From Leuctra nigra (lineage: Eukaryota > Arthropoda > Insecta > Plecoptera > Leuctridae): a stretch of DNA of 64,000 bases. The first letter of the stretch is position 1, and every line of letters begins with the position of its first letter. The stretch lies in NCBI GenBank assembly GCA_934045905.1, contig OW203762.1:22538345-22602344 (forward strand), read 5' to 3'. Made by a program: the position numbers and the translations under genes. Positions 20,356 through 35,654 of this stretch are shown here, one piece after another. The notes beneath the pieces are model-generated. The model ran no database searches. It was given only the letters and a program-made list of their open reading frames with translations, and was not told where the DNA came from.

Positions 20356-23302
20356 TAAGCATTCAGACAGCGCGTAAGCTTTTCTAATCCGAAAAGAGTC
20401 GTATCGTCGGACTTAGCAAGGTAAGAAGACGCATTGCCTAGTGTTCAGGACGATACAGTGATATGCAGTACCGTGGAGCTCTTTATTCCGAGATCTGCGC
20501 GAACTTCGCACAAGATTTGTGAGTTCGCATTAAAGAATTCACTTGCAGATCTCGCGAGGAGAATTCCATCTTCTTCACTAAATCAATCCACGCGTCGAGT
20601 TGACGTCTTTACCTTGCGACGTTTCGGCGAAACACACGAGGATGCTGTTCGGGATTCAAGTGTGGAGCTGACAGATGGCGGATTGGCTCTCGTGGAAGAT
20701 TCGATGCTGCTGACCGATGGTCCACTCGTGACTTCGTGAAAATATCAACCAATTGAACATTATTAAAACGAGAGCTTTTTTAACAAGATTCTATACCTAT
20801 TATATAAAAACACTAACTATAAGATCCCTTGTATTACAATTAAAACCACATTAAACAATATTTTGACGATCATATCGTCTTCATATCGTCTTCAGACGAT
20901 AGAATCATCGTCGAAATAATGTGTTTTAAATTATGATACCAGGGGTCCAATAGTTGGTGGTTTTTAAATACATATGAACATTATGCATACTTTGATTCGA
21001 AAGCAGGATGTATCGAAGTCGTTGTTATTGTTGTTGGTCCTATGCTTTAACAAGTTTTAATGAAGCACGAACATCCTCATGCTTAAAAGAATCTCCGGAT
21101 TTATCGACGCAAGTGCCCAGCGTCTACTGGATTCGGTCCATAAGAATATTAGCTCACGCTCTTGTGGTGTTGAGGACTAACATCCTCAAATATCTACTTG
21201 CGGACGCAACTCTTTTGAGCATGAGGCTGGAAATGAGTAAAAATAAAATAAAATAATTTTTTCTACGCCACAATTGATTACACACAATAGAAAATTTTCC
21301 ATTGTTTACCTTCTTCTATGGGGCAATTACAAATCAGTCCCATTGTTTTGTTTTCACGTGCCACTTTTACATGGATGACAGTTAAGTCGTATTTGTGCAG
21401 AACGGAGAGATCCACATTTTTGCAGCTTTCAAAATATCGACGCGGGTTTTGTTACTTACATTATATAGTCGAGTCACTCGAGTATGTGGTGCTTTTTTAT
21501 TTACAGATATGCTCGAGCCTTTCAGCTATCTCGCGAAGAATCCATACGTTTGATACACGTCAGTAGGCATTTATGTGAAAAACCCAAGTCTGTGAAATTT
21601 TGTAAAAAGACAGGTCTCACATATCTTTAATGTTGTCCCTTATATTCGACATTTCGGTTAGTATATTTCACGTAGCTTCATGACGAGCAGTCTGTTGATA
21701 CTTGAAGCGAAACACTTTCACATTTATTTTAATTCATTAATTTTATATTCGAAATGAACGAAAACATATCAAAAATGTTAAACAGGAACTGTCAATAATT
21801 GATGAAACTAATTGCTGATGGTATTAAGTAACTACTAAGACACGTAAGCACATATGGACAACATGTAGACTAGGTAGATGTGTGCTCTTAAATGTAAACA
21901 CCTTTTAATGTATGCCCTTTAACAAACTCAGTGGCCTATTCAGCCAGATAGTCACATTTTTCATATCTTCTGCGAAATATTGTCGGCCAATTATAGTAAT
22001 ATAATGCGACTGGAGTGCGAATTACGTTCTAAAAATAGCAGAATTAATTAATTTTACTTGATATCCTTTTTGTTCGTCGTGGCGAACGTTCACGGCGTGT
22101 CAAATTTCGCGCTAGTTTATTACGCCGGGCGGGCGCGAATGTGCGAGAGAGTAGCGCGAACACCTGTGCTCTATCATTATGAAAAGAACAATTTCCTCGA
22201 GTGATTTCTTGCTCTATATTTCATATGTGTGGTCGCAGATGTGGCCGCGCCACATGCGTAGATCTCTCGGCAAACAATGGGACGGTTTTATATCTCCATA
22301 GGAAAGAGTCTAGTTTCACGCGGTAGTTCCGTATTGATTTAGTGTTCGTGACAATTATGTGGAACGGTTAAATGCTCGATAAACTTTGGTCAATAACAAA
22401 GTCAATCGTAAAATATTTATTGGGTTAATGATGCTTTAATAATAAATTCTTTCTGTTACTTTGTGGAACCGTTAGTATTGAATATTGTGGTTGAATAATA
22501 CATTTTCAAATGGAATAGTAATACCAAGAATGATATTGATGTATAATTAGGCTTTGTGAAGATGAAAGTCAAAGATATACAAAAGGGTATACCCTGACTG
22601 ACCACATGTTCATAGCTATATTTACCACGAGAGAATGGAAATACAATGAACACAGGGCTGCCACTGGTCACCAGCTTCCACTGTTTGTACACTTTTTTAT
22701 GCCAGACCATTATTTGCTCACTTTTTCAGCATACATTTTTTTACTGTTTATCTACCCTGTCCACACGAAAGGCTAAATTTATTAGAGTATTCATTCATTC
22801 TAACCACTTTCAGTTGTCAAAAGTCCAGTTAAAAGCAAAAAAGCTCGACCATTCAGGGTTTACCAGACTTCTGAGTGGACTTTGTCAACTTAAAAGCTTC
22901 AACCTAGTTGCTATTCCTCTTCTTTCTCGTTGTACGTAGTCGTAGATGTGAAGCAAGGTACTTAGATTTAGCATAAATTCACCGCCTGCTAGGAACGTTT
23001 CTAGTTGCGAGTCTCTGAGATCGACGAAACTAACCACTCTCTCGACGTGGTTGATGTGGATGTATTGACGTGTATTCGCGCTTCGAGGCATTGTGTGAAT
23101 CCTGTGGTCTTGCCATGACTACATGTGAAGAAATCGAAGTCGAACATTTTTCAATATTATATCAATGCATTATTAGATGAATATTACAGAGTAGTTTTTC
23201 CTCTGATTAAAAATATAGAATTAAATGTAAGCGAACTTATTTTTAGAAGAGTGTTTTCCTTTGGAAGCACATATTGGGGCTAAAAATCGAAATTTCAATA
23301 AT

Positions 23303-23460
23303 TCCCATCCCACATCTGCCACCATTTGTAAAATTAATATAACTGTTTCTCATTATCCTACCATTTATTTAAAATATCTTACCAATTCTCAAATGGTGAC
23401 AGATGTGGGATACTTGATTCAAAAATATCATATCCTACATCTGCCACCATTTGTAAAATT
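23303..23460. repeat. Three-part direct/inverted repeat
   Basis: A unit of the form cayatctgccaccatttgta occurs directly at 23310-23335 and 23436-23460. It occurs inverted (aaatggtgacagatgtggga) at 23391-23410. Either direct copy can pair with the inverted one, giving two alternative hairpins. Confidence 0.7.
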
Positions 23461-25737
23461 TTATAAAATCTTATTTTTTGTCTTTTTTTGCTTGTTATTG
23501 TAAGTAAAAAATAATTTAATGCATCATCGAATGTAATCACTTTCCCTGATGCATCGTCCAAGTTAATGCGTCACTGCACGTTCTTGTACTTGACCCCGAC
23601 ATTTGCGCTGACCTCTCTCCAATGTAAAGTTAGCAGGGCTCACACAGATGTAAAGTTAGCTGAATATATATCCACGTCTTATGAGAGGATTGGTGTGAAA
23701 AGTCTATTCATCCCATCTTGATTTTACTAAAAGGGTGCACGGGTCAGAAGTTTATGTGTTAGCCTAAAGGAAAGGGACCGGAGAAGGGGAGTAAATCGCA
23801 TTCCACTGGCTGTGAGCGGGAATGAAACGACGATAGATCTACAAAAGAAAGTTGTCGAGGAGAATGTTGTACCTCGGCAGGACGTCACTGGGGTTCGTTT
23901 CCCGACTCTTGCACAATCTCTTCTCTCTGACGACACTAGAAATAAAAGAGCAAATCCACTTATACAGGGCCCCTTTCTTCGCGCTTTCGTCGAGACTCGA
24001 CCTCAGAGAGGAATGAGCTGAATACTGGATGAATTTCAAACAAAAGGAAAGAATCAAAGAATTATGTAAGAAGCGGTTTGCTATTTGGATGGTATTTGTC
24101 ACGTGGAACCGCAAGACGATCTACAATATTTCACGTCTTGCGCTGGTTTCTTTGCAACCTTTATAAAATGTCGCCGTGCTTAACAACGGGAGAATTTCCT
24201 CACGACGATAAAGATAGAATTTACAAAAGGTATATACAAATATACTTTCTTAGCAGACTATCTTATTTGTATTTCTCGTTTTGACAGTCTTTCGGCTTGC
24301 AATAAACACGTTTCCGGTAGTTCCTGTAACCTGTTCACGTCAAGAACTCACAATCAATCATAGGAACAATCTCGCGAGTATAATCTTCGCTTTGGGGAGG
24401 AATCCACCCGCGAGAACAGCTCAACCAATAAAATCTCTCGAATATCTGTCATATTCTCTTCCACGTGTGGTTTAATCATTTCCATTCTCCACTCCGCCTT
24501 TTGGGGTTATTTCCTCACCATTCTCTTTCAGTCTACCTTTGAATTTCTCAGCCACGCATTCCTGATCTTGTGTTTCTACCTCCATGTCGCCAATAACTCT
24601 CGACTCTTGTGTTCTATTTGTCATGTTCGCAAACCGATACGTCGTGTAAGTGACAAATTAAACTGCAGATACATTGTGTGTAGGTCTCGAACTCTGGGGC
24701 TAAATTAGCCTTTAAACCACGTTTGAAATTAGAATGTCGGTATCATCTGTGTAGCCGATATCAGCCGCCACGCTGTGAGGTCATAACTCATGGCTATCAT
24801 CATTTATCACGCCCCGTCAGTCGCTCGTCTAAGATACTCTCCCGCATTTACATGCAAATAATAGCGACACATAGAGTAAAATACGGCGGTTCTGGGTGAC
24901 AATATTTAAAGAGGCACGCGGGAATTTGAACTCGGTTTAACGAGATGTTTTGTCGAGGTATTGATGGAATGTAATGCATTTTTAATTCAATCGTCAGCCC
25001 GATCGATAGACTGATTGATTTGAAATGTTCTGGAAATGTCACCAATACATGCTTGTTTTTGGTATTGATATTTTCGATGTACAAAATACATCTCCGAAAA
25101 TAGACAAAATATTAGCGTTTTATTAATTTTCCAGGCGATTTTTCAGTGAAATCTGCGGCATTGCAAATGGTAAATACCCAAGCCATACCTGCGTGCCTAT
25201 TCTCGAGTTTGTTGTAAATGTTCAATATTCTAAATTGAGCCACTGCACAATGGATTCAGCTAAATTAACATTGAAAAATCATAAGATTTTACTGGATTTC
25301 GCAAAGGCGATCATTTCTGCATGCGGTTTCGGTTCGAGAATTGTGCATTTTGCCATTCGTGTCTATAGACAACACACAACACATATTGTTTAGCTCAAGT
25401 ACTCAGTGACGTGCTCCGAGTTTGATTTGATTGAGTGAATTCAATTGATGCAGCTGGTTGTGGCTTGTTGCGCAGCTTCACTGGAATTATTAAACTTGCC
25501 AGGTTTTGTTGGCTGATTCATAATTAATTTATGCAGTTTCCAATCAGCATCGAGGGTTTTATTTACTCTGATTTGTTTTTCGTGTGTTACTAAAATACTA
25601 ACAAGTTTGTCATCAATATTAACCGAACGCGAAAGAAAATGAAACTCGTTGAATGATCAGTGTCAGAGTAATGTCATCATGTTCAATATTTGATGAATTC
25701 TATCGTTAAAAGTGACAAGTGACAGAGCGTGGACTAT

Positions 25738-25775
25738 AGGCCACCCGCATTACACAACCTGGCACCTCCACCGCT
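25738..25775 (-). repeat. GGAGGTGCC motif within a 40-bp shared block, copy 1
   Basis: The block ggccacccgca, a variable ten bases and ggcacctccacc is shared with 32859-32892. It is an extended form of the dispersed GGAGGTGCC motif. Confidence 0.6.
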
Positions 25776-28700
25776 TATCTGTAATCAAACAAACAACTTA
25801 TGAAAACATGAACTACATTTCAACTCTGACATTTCTATAGGTCAGCAGTTACAATTCGTGACCCAATTGTATTCGCAAATATTGTTGAAGTCTGAAATAG
25901 ACTTACGTTATGACACTTACTCTGTCATCTTTGTGAGTCCACCTGTGTCTTATTTGTCAGTTTCCCCGCGCATTGTCTGTTTTCCGAACGCATCATTGAG
26001 GACATTGAGCACACCTGCCCCTGCCATGGCTGCCTATGTTATCGCATGTTTACACGTGGCGCAACCCGCAACTCATCTATTATGCGAGAGGCGTTGTGTT
26101 TTGCGCGAACGTCTTCTGTCAAAGCAGCGATACACAAGTTGGGGATGGGAAATGGCAAACTTGCTAATATAACGGAATCGATGGGCGAAATTACGAAACT
26201 CGGCCGAGCGTTAGGCGTTATTAAAATTGGGGTCGCATATTTTCATTGCTTCTCTTTCTCTTAGATGATTTTTTTTTAACGATTTTGAAGTCCCGTCAGA
26301 CTAAGTTTTATTTTAATAATTTTCTAGGTAATGGTTGTAAAATTGTATCGTGTTCTTCAGACTTTTAGGCGTACTTAAAATATTATTTTTTTACGTTTTT
26401 TATAGTCGGGATTATGAGTTTTATAGTATCGAAAAACGAAGTATACCTACAGCATTACCATTGCTTATACTGAAATGTCATACTGATTGCACAACTGAAT
26501 TTGTGGCGTAACTCCAAAGCTGTAATCATAAATCAGTTGCAAGGGAAGTTTTTCTGCTTTATGGCTGTTTTATGAAGTTATGGAGTAATTGTGTTAGTGT
26601 GTTGCATTAAGCCAACTACACGGTTTTGACTCAAAGGTCATCTACAGGACATCAAGTGAAAATAACAATTGTTTAAAAAATATAAGGTGTGACAGCAACA
26701 TTATACCTGATAAATCTAGGTTAATACTTTTTAAAAAATATTAAAAGTTTGACTCAACAATTTATTTTAGATCTTAATCATGAAATTGATCCATATTTTT
26801 CCGGCTATTGTGTCCGATAGAAATCGTTTGAGCATTTTCTATTATTAAAACCTCTTAATCTGATGTGTACTAAAACCTGGAATAGATTCTCCCTTTATTT
26901 ACTTTCAAGATGGATAAATATACGTCCACATCTCTTTCTTATGCCGTTTTCTCTGAGTTTTTTTTGTTGAAATATCAATAAAATTGCAACTAAACATACT
27001 TATTTGTGACTAGATTGTGACTTAAGATTGTCAACAACCAACGCCACTACAATGCCGATTATTCCAAGTCAAGAGTATTGTTTTCTGAGCTGTTTGCTTT
27101 TCTTACATCTCTATATACGCGGCTTATATCTTCGAGATCTTTGAATTGTAAATAAGCAATGCTCAAAGTGTAATCGGATTAATTTCGAGTTAGTTACTGC
27201 GGCGGATTCCTCTATACACGAGGCACCACAGCCACGGTTGCGGTGTTGAGCTTATTCATTTATTCACTTGCGGCTTCCTACTTCCACTTGGAGCTGTCTA
27301 GAGGAGAAATGTAAATCATAGCTGGCTATGCACACGGCCAAATAAATTGACTCGTTCGCTGCGAACATCTTCTGCTGTATAGGAGATACGCCCAGAAGTA
27401 ACATTATGATTGTAAAATCAAGATTGTTTATGTATTCCATTAGTGGAGTGGTAGCTGACAGCTCGAACAACAACTATATGCTGGAGAGATATAGATATAG
27501 ATCAAAGAGAATTTAATATTTTTTGATCAAACGTTTTAATATGAAATATCGGGAATAAAGGACTTTAAATTCAATTGTTTGACAATGGTGCTGTGTAATA
27601 GAACCAATTACTTATCGCCATAGCTGTTTTAAGCTGAATGTTTTCTACGTTTCATTTTACTTTATTTATGGGATATCAACATATTTGTTTTCCGTGGATT
27701 TAATCTTCGAACGTATTACACATAGCTTTTCACCATGGCTATTATTTGTCGCAGATTATTCACCGATATCATGTCACGACTCGTAACTTATGGGCGAAGA
27801 TGTAAATCGCTTTGGCAAACATTTTGTTTCTCCGTGTTCTTTTCTCGATTTAGGAGGAACAGCCGTGTTTCGCTGAAATTAATATCCCCTGCTGTACCAG
27901 ATGCCAGCTGATACTGGGACATAAGCGTAATAGTCCCAATATCTCAGAAACATTGACAGTGTGCGTGTTCTTTTTTGTATCATCTTACGTAGACGACTTT
28001 TTTTCCTTCCAGCGTCCGCTCATTCAATAATGATGATGATAATAAAGTTCTGTATAAAAATAGACGAAAAAAGTTAGATCAATACTTTTTGATGGAATGA
28101 CCAATGAAAATTGTCGAGAATCTAAGCGAGAGGAAAGGACGCAGAAGATTGGAGTGATCTGATGTTTCTTTTGAAATATTACAGGAGTAGTTTTTATTGG
28201 TCGACCGATGCGTGGACGTGTCTGGAATGTGAAGTAGACATCATAACAGCAAGATGGCCGCCCACGCTTTACCGGCCACGTCCCGCCCGAACGGCCGTTG
28301 TCTTACAACTAGCGACAATGGATTAGGGACGCTCGATTTACCTTGTAGTCAACAAATTACACCGTCACTGTGTCAGAAGAAAAGACGGAATATGAGCAGA
28401 GTTTTGCATGTCGTTTTTCTTTTCGTAAATTAAAACCCGAACGTTGTTGTTATGTAAACAATTCACGAAAACTAAAATGTTTTACATTATTTTATGTTTC
28501 CGTTCTTGAAAATCGATTAGCAAATAATTAAACCATTCTTAAAGAGTTTTATACTGATATTCTAGTTTTATATCTTAGCGGTTCCGCGCAAGATTTCATA
28601 TCTGAACAAGTTGAAAAGATAAATTAGCGATTGAATTAGGTAGCTCCTTGAGAAAATGCAAATTGTACAAATTACAATGTCGAGATTTCTTCCCTCGCGA

Positions 28701-31700
28701 GACAGTTTTGATAAATTACAATCCATTTGAAACTCAATTGAGAGCTCAATTAACACCTGAAATGTGAGCATTTCTTCGTTGATTGTGACGTCAGCAGAAG
28801 CTGTCGAGCACTTTTGAACCGCCGCAATGATCTATGGGAAGAATAGAGAAGTTTTCTACATGATGAATGGTCCAATCATTGGTCATTACTTTATACATTT
28901 AAACTGAAATGTGAAAAAAAGCAATAAGAAAATCAAATTAATTCGTTTCTTTATTTTTAACACTGCCAAAGTTTACAATTGGATTAAAATTATGATAGTC
29001 CAGTCAGTTAAATAAAAAATATGAGTTTGAGGGTAGAGTTGTAAAACTTTCACCATATACCTACTCAGCAAAACTAGCTTATCAACATAGGCTATACGGT
29101 GCATATCAAATTTGTACATATTTTGGGGGGTAGGGAGGGGGGGGGGGTTAAATTTTGATTGTCAATACGAGTATAAAAATGGCGGAGTTAATGATAGGAA
29201 TTCAAAACGTTCTCAAAATGCTATTTAAAATCATTTTAGGCCTTTGTGCAAGATCTAACTGACTGTACTATGGTGTAGTATAGCTATTTAAAAAAAAATT
29301 GCTTCGACCTCTTTTGACTGTACTGTGCTGTGGTGTATAATGTGGGGAAGTTCTAGTGACGAAGAATACGGAAAACTGTCGAAAGCATCGAGCTAGTTGG
29401 CATGACAGGTGTGAAGCAAGCTCCGGACTGACAGATCGCCTCCGCCGTGTCTGCAATGGAACACACTCACTTGCACCTCATCTTGAGTTACGGCCGCAAT
29501 GTTTCTACCCGTCAGTCCACGGCGTTCGCATACGATGCAATCTGGCTGATCCATGCCGGCCTCGAGCTTCATTAGTTGCATCCGCATTCGTTATTCATAT
29601 TCATATTTCCTCGTCTTATTATTCGCTTTGTGTTTTATAACATCTGCTGGATGCTTGACGTCAGATGACATGATCACATTTCTATTTCACTGCTCTTTGG
29701 CTTTTTCAAATAAAAACATGTTTTATTAGAACTTAGCTGTTTTACATTTTGTGTGTTCAGATTGTTAATTATAAAGGTCAGAAGTTATTGACAAATCACC
29801 TAAATGTAAAAATAACTGTACAAGTTCTCTCGTTATTTACCTCATACATAATAGTTTATTGGGAAAAATAACACATTGTACATCGTTTTAATATTCTGGA
29901 TACGTTTTTATTGACTTGAATATTTTCTTTATTCACAAACATTATTTTTTCTCCTTTTCTTTACAACAGCTCACTTCATAATTCAATGGCATTTAAATAC
30001 AAACAAAATATTCTACAGCAAATAAAAAATATCGTAGCTCACAGAACTGCAAAACTGACATAAAAGTCAGTTTGACTGGAAGTTAACTGATGAGCAGTTC
30101 TTGTATTAAAAGAAAACAAAAGGATTTATTTTCATCAACGGAAGCGCGGGATAACGATCAGATTTTCGTCATAAGCAACTTCATTTCCTTGTGTACTCAA
30201 GCACAATAAAATACAGAAAACTGATTCAAATCCAGTATAGATTGATCTTAAAGCTCTGACGTCGATGGAGGTGCCGGCTTATGGAACTTTCACTTCGTTT
30301 ACAGACGAATGGCGACTCTGTCGGATAAAATGCTTTTCTTTTATCAACGCTTTTCCCTTGAACTTAATCTTAGTTCTTAGAGTGTGATTTCTGTTTAACT
30401 TCTCGACTTCTCGACGGAGTAAGAGAAAGTAATTCAGTTATAAATCTGTGTTATCGGACCACGCAGCCCGCTTTGAGCGTCTCGTCAGTTTTCTTGATGT
30501 TTCTTTTGTCGGCTCGTTGGGTTCCCCGAGCGCGCGGCTTCTATCAAATAGAACTCCTTTGACAGGCGATCTTCCAAATTCACATTTGAATGTGTAAAAT
30601 GTCATAATATCTGTGGACGATCCGAGGAATCACGACAGACATAAATCTCGTCGACCGGCCTCGCTAGCTCGGTGGGTGGAACAGCTCTCTCTATTCTACA
30701 TCCGCTGTCGTCTGTCTTTACTTCCAGTCGAACGGCTGACGGACGATGGCGTCTTCGATCAAGTTTCTCCGCCAACACGGGTGAAAATCATCCCCCACGG
30801 TGTTCGACTTCTCTTCTTTCGTTTTTCTTTGACACCATGGGAATGGCAGTGACGTGTTTGTTGTAGAGTTCTCACGTGTCACATGCAGGCGTTTGCTAAT
30901 GATACGTGAAGCCAATACTTGGGTCCGAACCAGGGACATGACAAGACGAAATAAAGTAGTATACAACTTTTCCAATATAAACACGTATACGAGCTTTATA
31001 TGGAAAATAGTTCATATGATGGTTTTGATTATCTTTTTATTTTAAACAAGACGTCTGTTTTGTGACATGTGCCAAATTAACCTTTTCAAAGTCGTAGCTT
31101 TCGTTTGACAAGTTTAGATTGCTCCTGCTGTTTAGCTTTTGAAAAAGTTTCACTCTATAAGGAATCATGTCGCGACGTACGTACTTCCTTCTCCGAGGAA
31201 ACTTCTTTGTATCTGACAAAAGGCGCGGATCGAAGAAGCAATTTGCTACTTTGGTTGATGGCGATACGTAATCCGATCGTTAGCGGCTTCAAAACAATTT
31301 AAGAATAGTTTCGTTATCATTACTTCCACATCAGTTTGATCCGAGTTGTAGAAACAACTTGATGTAGTATAAACTGTGAACTTATAAATTATTTTCATAA
31401 ACTTCTGGATTTTTCCACATTTATATGTAAATTTTTTGTCCGTCTTGCCACCGCGTCTGCTCTCGGCAGCCTCTTCGCCGTGTCAAGATCTGCTCTCCGG
31501 CATGATAAAGTGGAGCATGAGGATGAGGTGGCTGCGGACGTGCCTCGTATCATTCCGCCGGCCCTTCAGGCATCTTGTTTTCCATTTCCACGACAATCCG
31601 CAACAAAATATCCGCAGCGTAAATTCGATTTGCTTTTCAGTTTTCATCTTTGATGTTTTCCAAAAGAGTCGTTATGTCTCCCTTAAATCCAATTAGATAT

Positions 31701-32858
31701 CTTGCGGTATGAGCGCGCTCTACGGTTTGAAGCTCGGAAAAGTTGTTTTCCTGCACAGAGAAATTTCGTGATAACTCAAAGTATTCATTTGGGATCCGAG
31801 ACGCCTGGCATGGTATGAAATTCTGCGGCTTGGTTGGGTTAAAGGTGAACTTTGCCCTCAAATCACAGCACCTTATCTGGCGTTGAAGGGCAGGGCTTTG
31901 GCTTTCGCGTGGTGAAATGAGGATTTTTCCTCCAATCTCTATTCTGTTCTGACAGAATTTCACAGCGCTGAAAACGACGTAGGTGAAAAGAATGGAAAAG
32001 TAAAATAATATTTCAGACTACATATTTATTTATTAAACATTGTGTTACCTCTAAATTTGTTTTAATGTTATTAGTCATCCGATTTGGCACGAAGCGGCAC
32101 ACGAATTATTATTTATAGAATGTCTTCGTGCGCGCGATATTCTAGCAAATCTTCGTTCATCAATTACATGAATTCTGAACCGGACTGGATTCTTATGATC
32201 GATTTGTCTTAAGCCCTTCGAGGGATGAGACTAGGAGAGAGGTAGAGGGAGAGAGAGAGGGAAAGGATTCATGTTTTACAGCTGGTAATGATGCCTGGGA
32301 TTTACTGCTGTTGAGAAACTCGGCTCTCTGCACGGGAATACTCCCAACTCCTGCAAGACAGAAACTTATCGAAGAGAGACGCTCCAGAAATATGATCGAT
32401 ATTTCCTTCTGGATTTACATTTAGAAAGTTCGCGAAAAAATATATTCCAGTTTCTACTTTAAAAAGAAGAGACATCTACTATCTCTATGGTTTACCTTCA
32501 GCATCGTAAAACCGGATTACAAGATTCGAAATACGCAGGAAAATGGTCGTTTGTTTCTGATGTCAGTTGAAATAGTCCTTGTCTCGCGATATTCCAACTT
32601 CATTCCCAACGCTACTTGATCATGTGTATTAATCAAAATAAAAAACTACACTGTTATAAATATCTACTGAATTTATGTTATGCCCGTGTTTGATTTATTG
32701 AATACTGATTATGTAATCACATTTTATCCGTGACACCTTCATTTGATTTCATTAACCAACTGTGTTGATATAATCATATTAGCAATTCAAACATAGCACG
32801 TCCGCGAATACTTTATTAATCTCTGAAACATGTATAAATGGTGTTTGTACTGGAAGTA

Positions 32859-32892
32859 GGCCACCCGCAACGCACACTCGGCACCTCCACCT
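32859..32892 (-). repeat. GGAGGTGCC motif within a 40-bp shared block, copy 2
   Basis: Carries aggccacccgca followed by cggcacctccacc, matching 25738-25775. Downstream tgtaatc is also shared. Confidence 0.6.
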
Positions 32893-35416
32893 GTAATCCG
32901 AATGACTGCTCGTAGTCTATTAATAGATGATTCGGAGGTGATGCGCCCAGGTGATGCCATCTCATCGGATGCTGCAGATCGATCCAGAGGTCGAGACAAA
33001 TCAGAAACAAGTACGCTGATCCTTGCTGGAGAGTAATCCTTTTTTAAAGCTCTTTACAACAGAGTCCGTCATGCATGGAAATAATTGTTCAAGTTCCATC
33101 AATACTCTATAGAGTTCGAATTGTGGGATTTTCTATTCTATCTAAATGAGAATCCGGCCTCGTGGGAATAGAACTTCGAGAGACGAGGCTCGTTACTCGG
33201 CACTCCGATCGTCCGTGAGGAACTAGGCGACGAGCGGGAATGCGGACTCTTGAACCTCCGCGCGACACCAATATGTCGAGTATGATATTATTTCAAGCGT
33301 ATTGAAATGACGATGTTTTCTATGGATTTCCTCTGGGACTTGAGAAATAGGTCGAATCTTCGCGACGCCATATTTGTTTCTCGACCAATGACGTCAATCA
33401 CTGTTTCTCGTTTTTAGTTTCAAAAAAAATTGTCGCGAAATCTGGACGTTGGATCAACATGATCTCTGATTGAACTGTGGGTATTTATATTCGGGACGGG
33501 AACTGAGCGCGGTGATGAGGAAATCTCGGATCAACAGCTGAGAATTTGCCGCGCTGCGCGCCAACAGAATCTGGGTGCAAATTATGATTTACGACGACCG
33601 AGGTGCGCCGGAGATTGAAAATTACTCTAAAAAACACAACACATCAATTACCTTGGACTTTCATTCGATTAATAACCTGGGGAAGATACGTGATGCTGTG
33701 AGGGGTCAGCAGCTATAAAAAATCTGTGTACGTATGTATACACTTTCCAGAAAATTACATAAAAACAGAAAAGTCCTATATAAATTTAACAAACTTAAAA
33801 TAATAATAAAAAAAACATAACAGAACAGTTTTAATTTCTAATAAAAGCAACAAAATAACAGAAGACAATTTTTAATTAGTGATATAAAAATATCTAAAAA
33901 CTAAAAATACAAAAATCACACAAATTAAAGATCAAAATTAAATGAATCCGAAATCGAAAGTATAACATGGAAATCGAAAATCCACAAATCACAAATCACA
34001 ATATTCAATGCATCTAAAATCAAATAAACACCATACACGACGAGTTTTAAACCCCTCGTAATATCTGTCCGGATGTATTGATTTACAAAATTAGCAAACT
34101 GAAGTGCAAACACGCAAATCACATTCAAACCTAAATCCGATAGTCTTTTTTTTCAGTTTAAAATTACCCCATGTGATGGCCTCTTTTATCTCCTGTACAC
34201 TTCAACCCCCACCCCTCACCCCCACCTAGCATTTCAAGTCCTGACAACAATTATTCCGACGAGACGAAAAGGTCATAGGTCGCGTGAGCTTTCTGAACAT
34301 TCCTGTAGATAGCGTTGCCATCAGTCAGAGTGTCAGCACTGCTCGTCTCTGGGAGTGAGCACACGATTAATCCGGCAAATATTTGCTTCAATGTCAAGCT
34401 TTTAATGACTGCAGTTCGTGTGAGTGGTCGTCGTCAGGTTTTAGCACGCAGAAGAGACATGAGATAGACGTTATCAACGTCAGTTCACGTGCAGAATGTG
34501 TACGGTGTTTTAGGAGGGAGGCCCAAGTAGATTTTCCAAAAATATTTTTTGTTGAAATTTAAATTTTTTTTTTTTTTTTTTACATTTCAACTATATTTTA
34601 TTGTCAAAGATTCATCAAAATGTCGTGTAACTTGCAACTCTCGACTTATATTGAGTTTTCAGAATGATGTCTTCAGAATATGATGAAATTTTAACACAGG
34701 AGGTATAGGAAGATTTTTAGATTTGGCGTCTAATTTTTAAAAACGTACGGGTAGGTGTATATATACAAATCTTAATAAATACCTCTATGTCTAATACACA
34801 TAATATTAGTTTTTGTAAAAATTCTATCGGCGGAAAATAGTTTAAATCTAATATTTACTTTGAAAATTAAAATTACTGTGTTTTTTCGACTTGCCTTGTT
34901 AGAGATAGGGCCAACTCAAATGTATAAAGTGATATATCTTGGAAATTAGTTTATATACTACCCCACTTTCTTGCGTGTATATGGTGCACAAGGACATTAT
35001 CTATTAAATAAGCATATTAATTCAGATATCTATCCGATCGGAGGAAAGGATGGAGCTGACAGAGGGGGCATACGTTTCTATTTTATTTTTGATAGCTTGA
35101 CTAATGATTGTAATAATATTTGTCATTTTGGAAATGCAAATCAAATGTTCAATTGGCAGCCATACTCAGCGTCAATTGCGGTGTGTCTAAAATATACTAG
35201 GAAAACGCTTGTTATGAAGCGTTAATAAGCTACCATTCTATTTAAAAATAAGCTTAAAATGGCAATAACTTTTGAAGTTCTTGACATATTGGGCTGGAAA
35301 TTGAAAAAGTTTAATAAAATGTTGATCACAATTACCATGCAAAATTTGAACTTGGTTGGACAAACGGGTCTTCCATACTTTTTAACGATAAAAGGTTTTT
35401 CCTAAAACCGAACTAA

Positions 35417-35508
35417 GGTCGGGGACAGGCTAAGTTGAACCCTGTTTAGCATTGCCAGGTATAGGCCGGCCCATGTTAGCGCGGGTTCAACTTAGCCTGT
35501 CACCGACC
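35417..35508. mobile_element. 92-bp hairpin element with 26-bp arms
   Basis: Arms at 35417-35442 and 35483-35508 are complementary over 26 bp with a single mismatch (core gacaggctaagttgaaccc). The 40-bp loop is GC-rich. It could be a tiny MITE or a remnant of two transposon ends. Confidence 0.75.
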
Positions 35509-35654
35509 ATAACTATACACATGACCGCGAATAATATGACATTTTTGGGTGCGCGAAATTTCAGATTGATTGGGTGATAGATGAGATCTGGGCAGTGCAG
35601 GAAGAGAAACCAGTACACATAAAATAAAAAATAAAAAGAAAGAAAGAATTAAGT

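Larger units (their letters stand above)
20356..35416. other. 15-kb gene-poor interval
   Basis: No exon, RNA gene or transposase was recognised. The structures seen are a triple repeat at 23303-23460, GGAGGTGCC-type motifs at 25761, 30267 and 32880, and an 11-G run near 29139. There is also a C-rich strip at 34203-34227 and an A/T low-complexity zone at 33720-34000. Small CpG-rich patches (22080-22160, 28240-28300, 33170-33260) have no attached coding frame. The longer open frames (86-108 codons) show no recognisable domains. Confidence 0.5.

Noticed and set aside
24660..24730. GAGTTCGAGACC B-box-like string on the minus strand
   Set aside because: The nearest A-box-like sequence is poor and too close, so it is not enough for a tRNA or SINE call.
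30900..30950. GGTTCGGACCC on the minus strand, B-box-like
   Set aside because: No A box upstream.
34971..35225. 84-codon plus frame with a protein-like composition
   Set aside because: No family resemblance, AT-rich codon use like the flanks, and no splice context.
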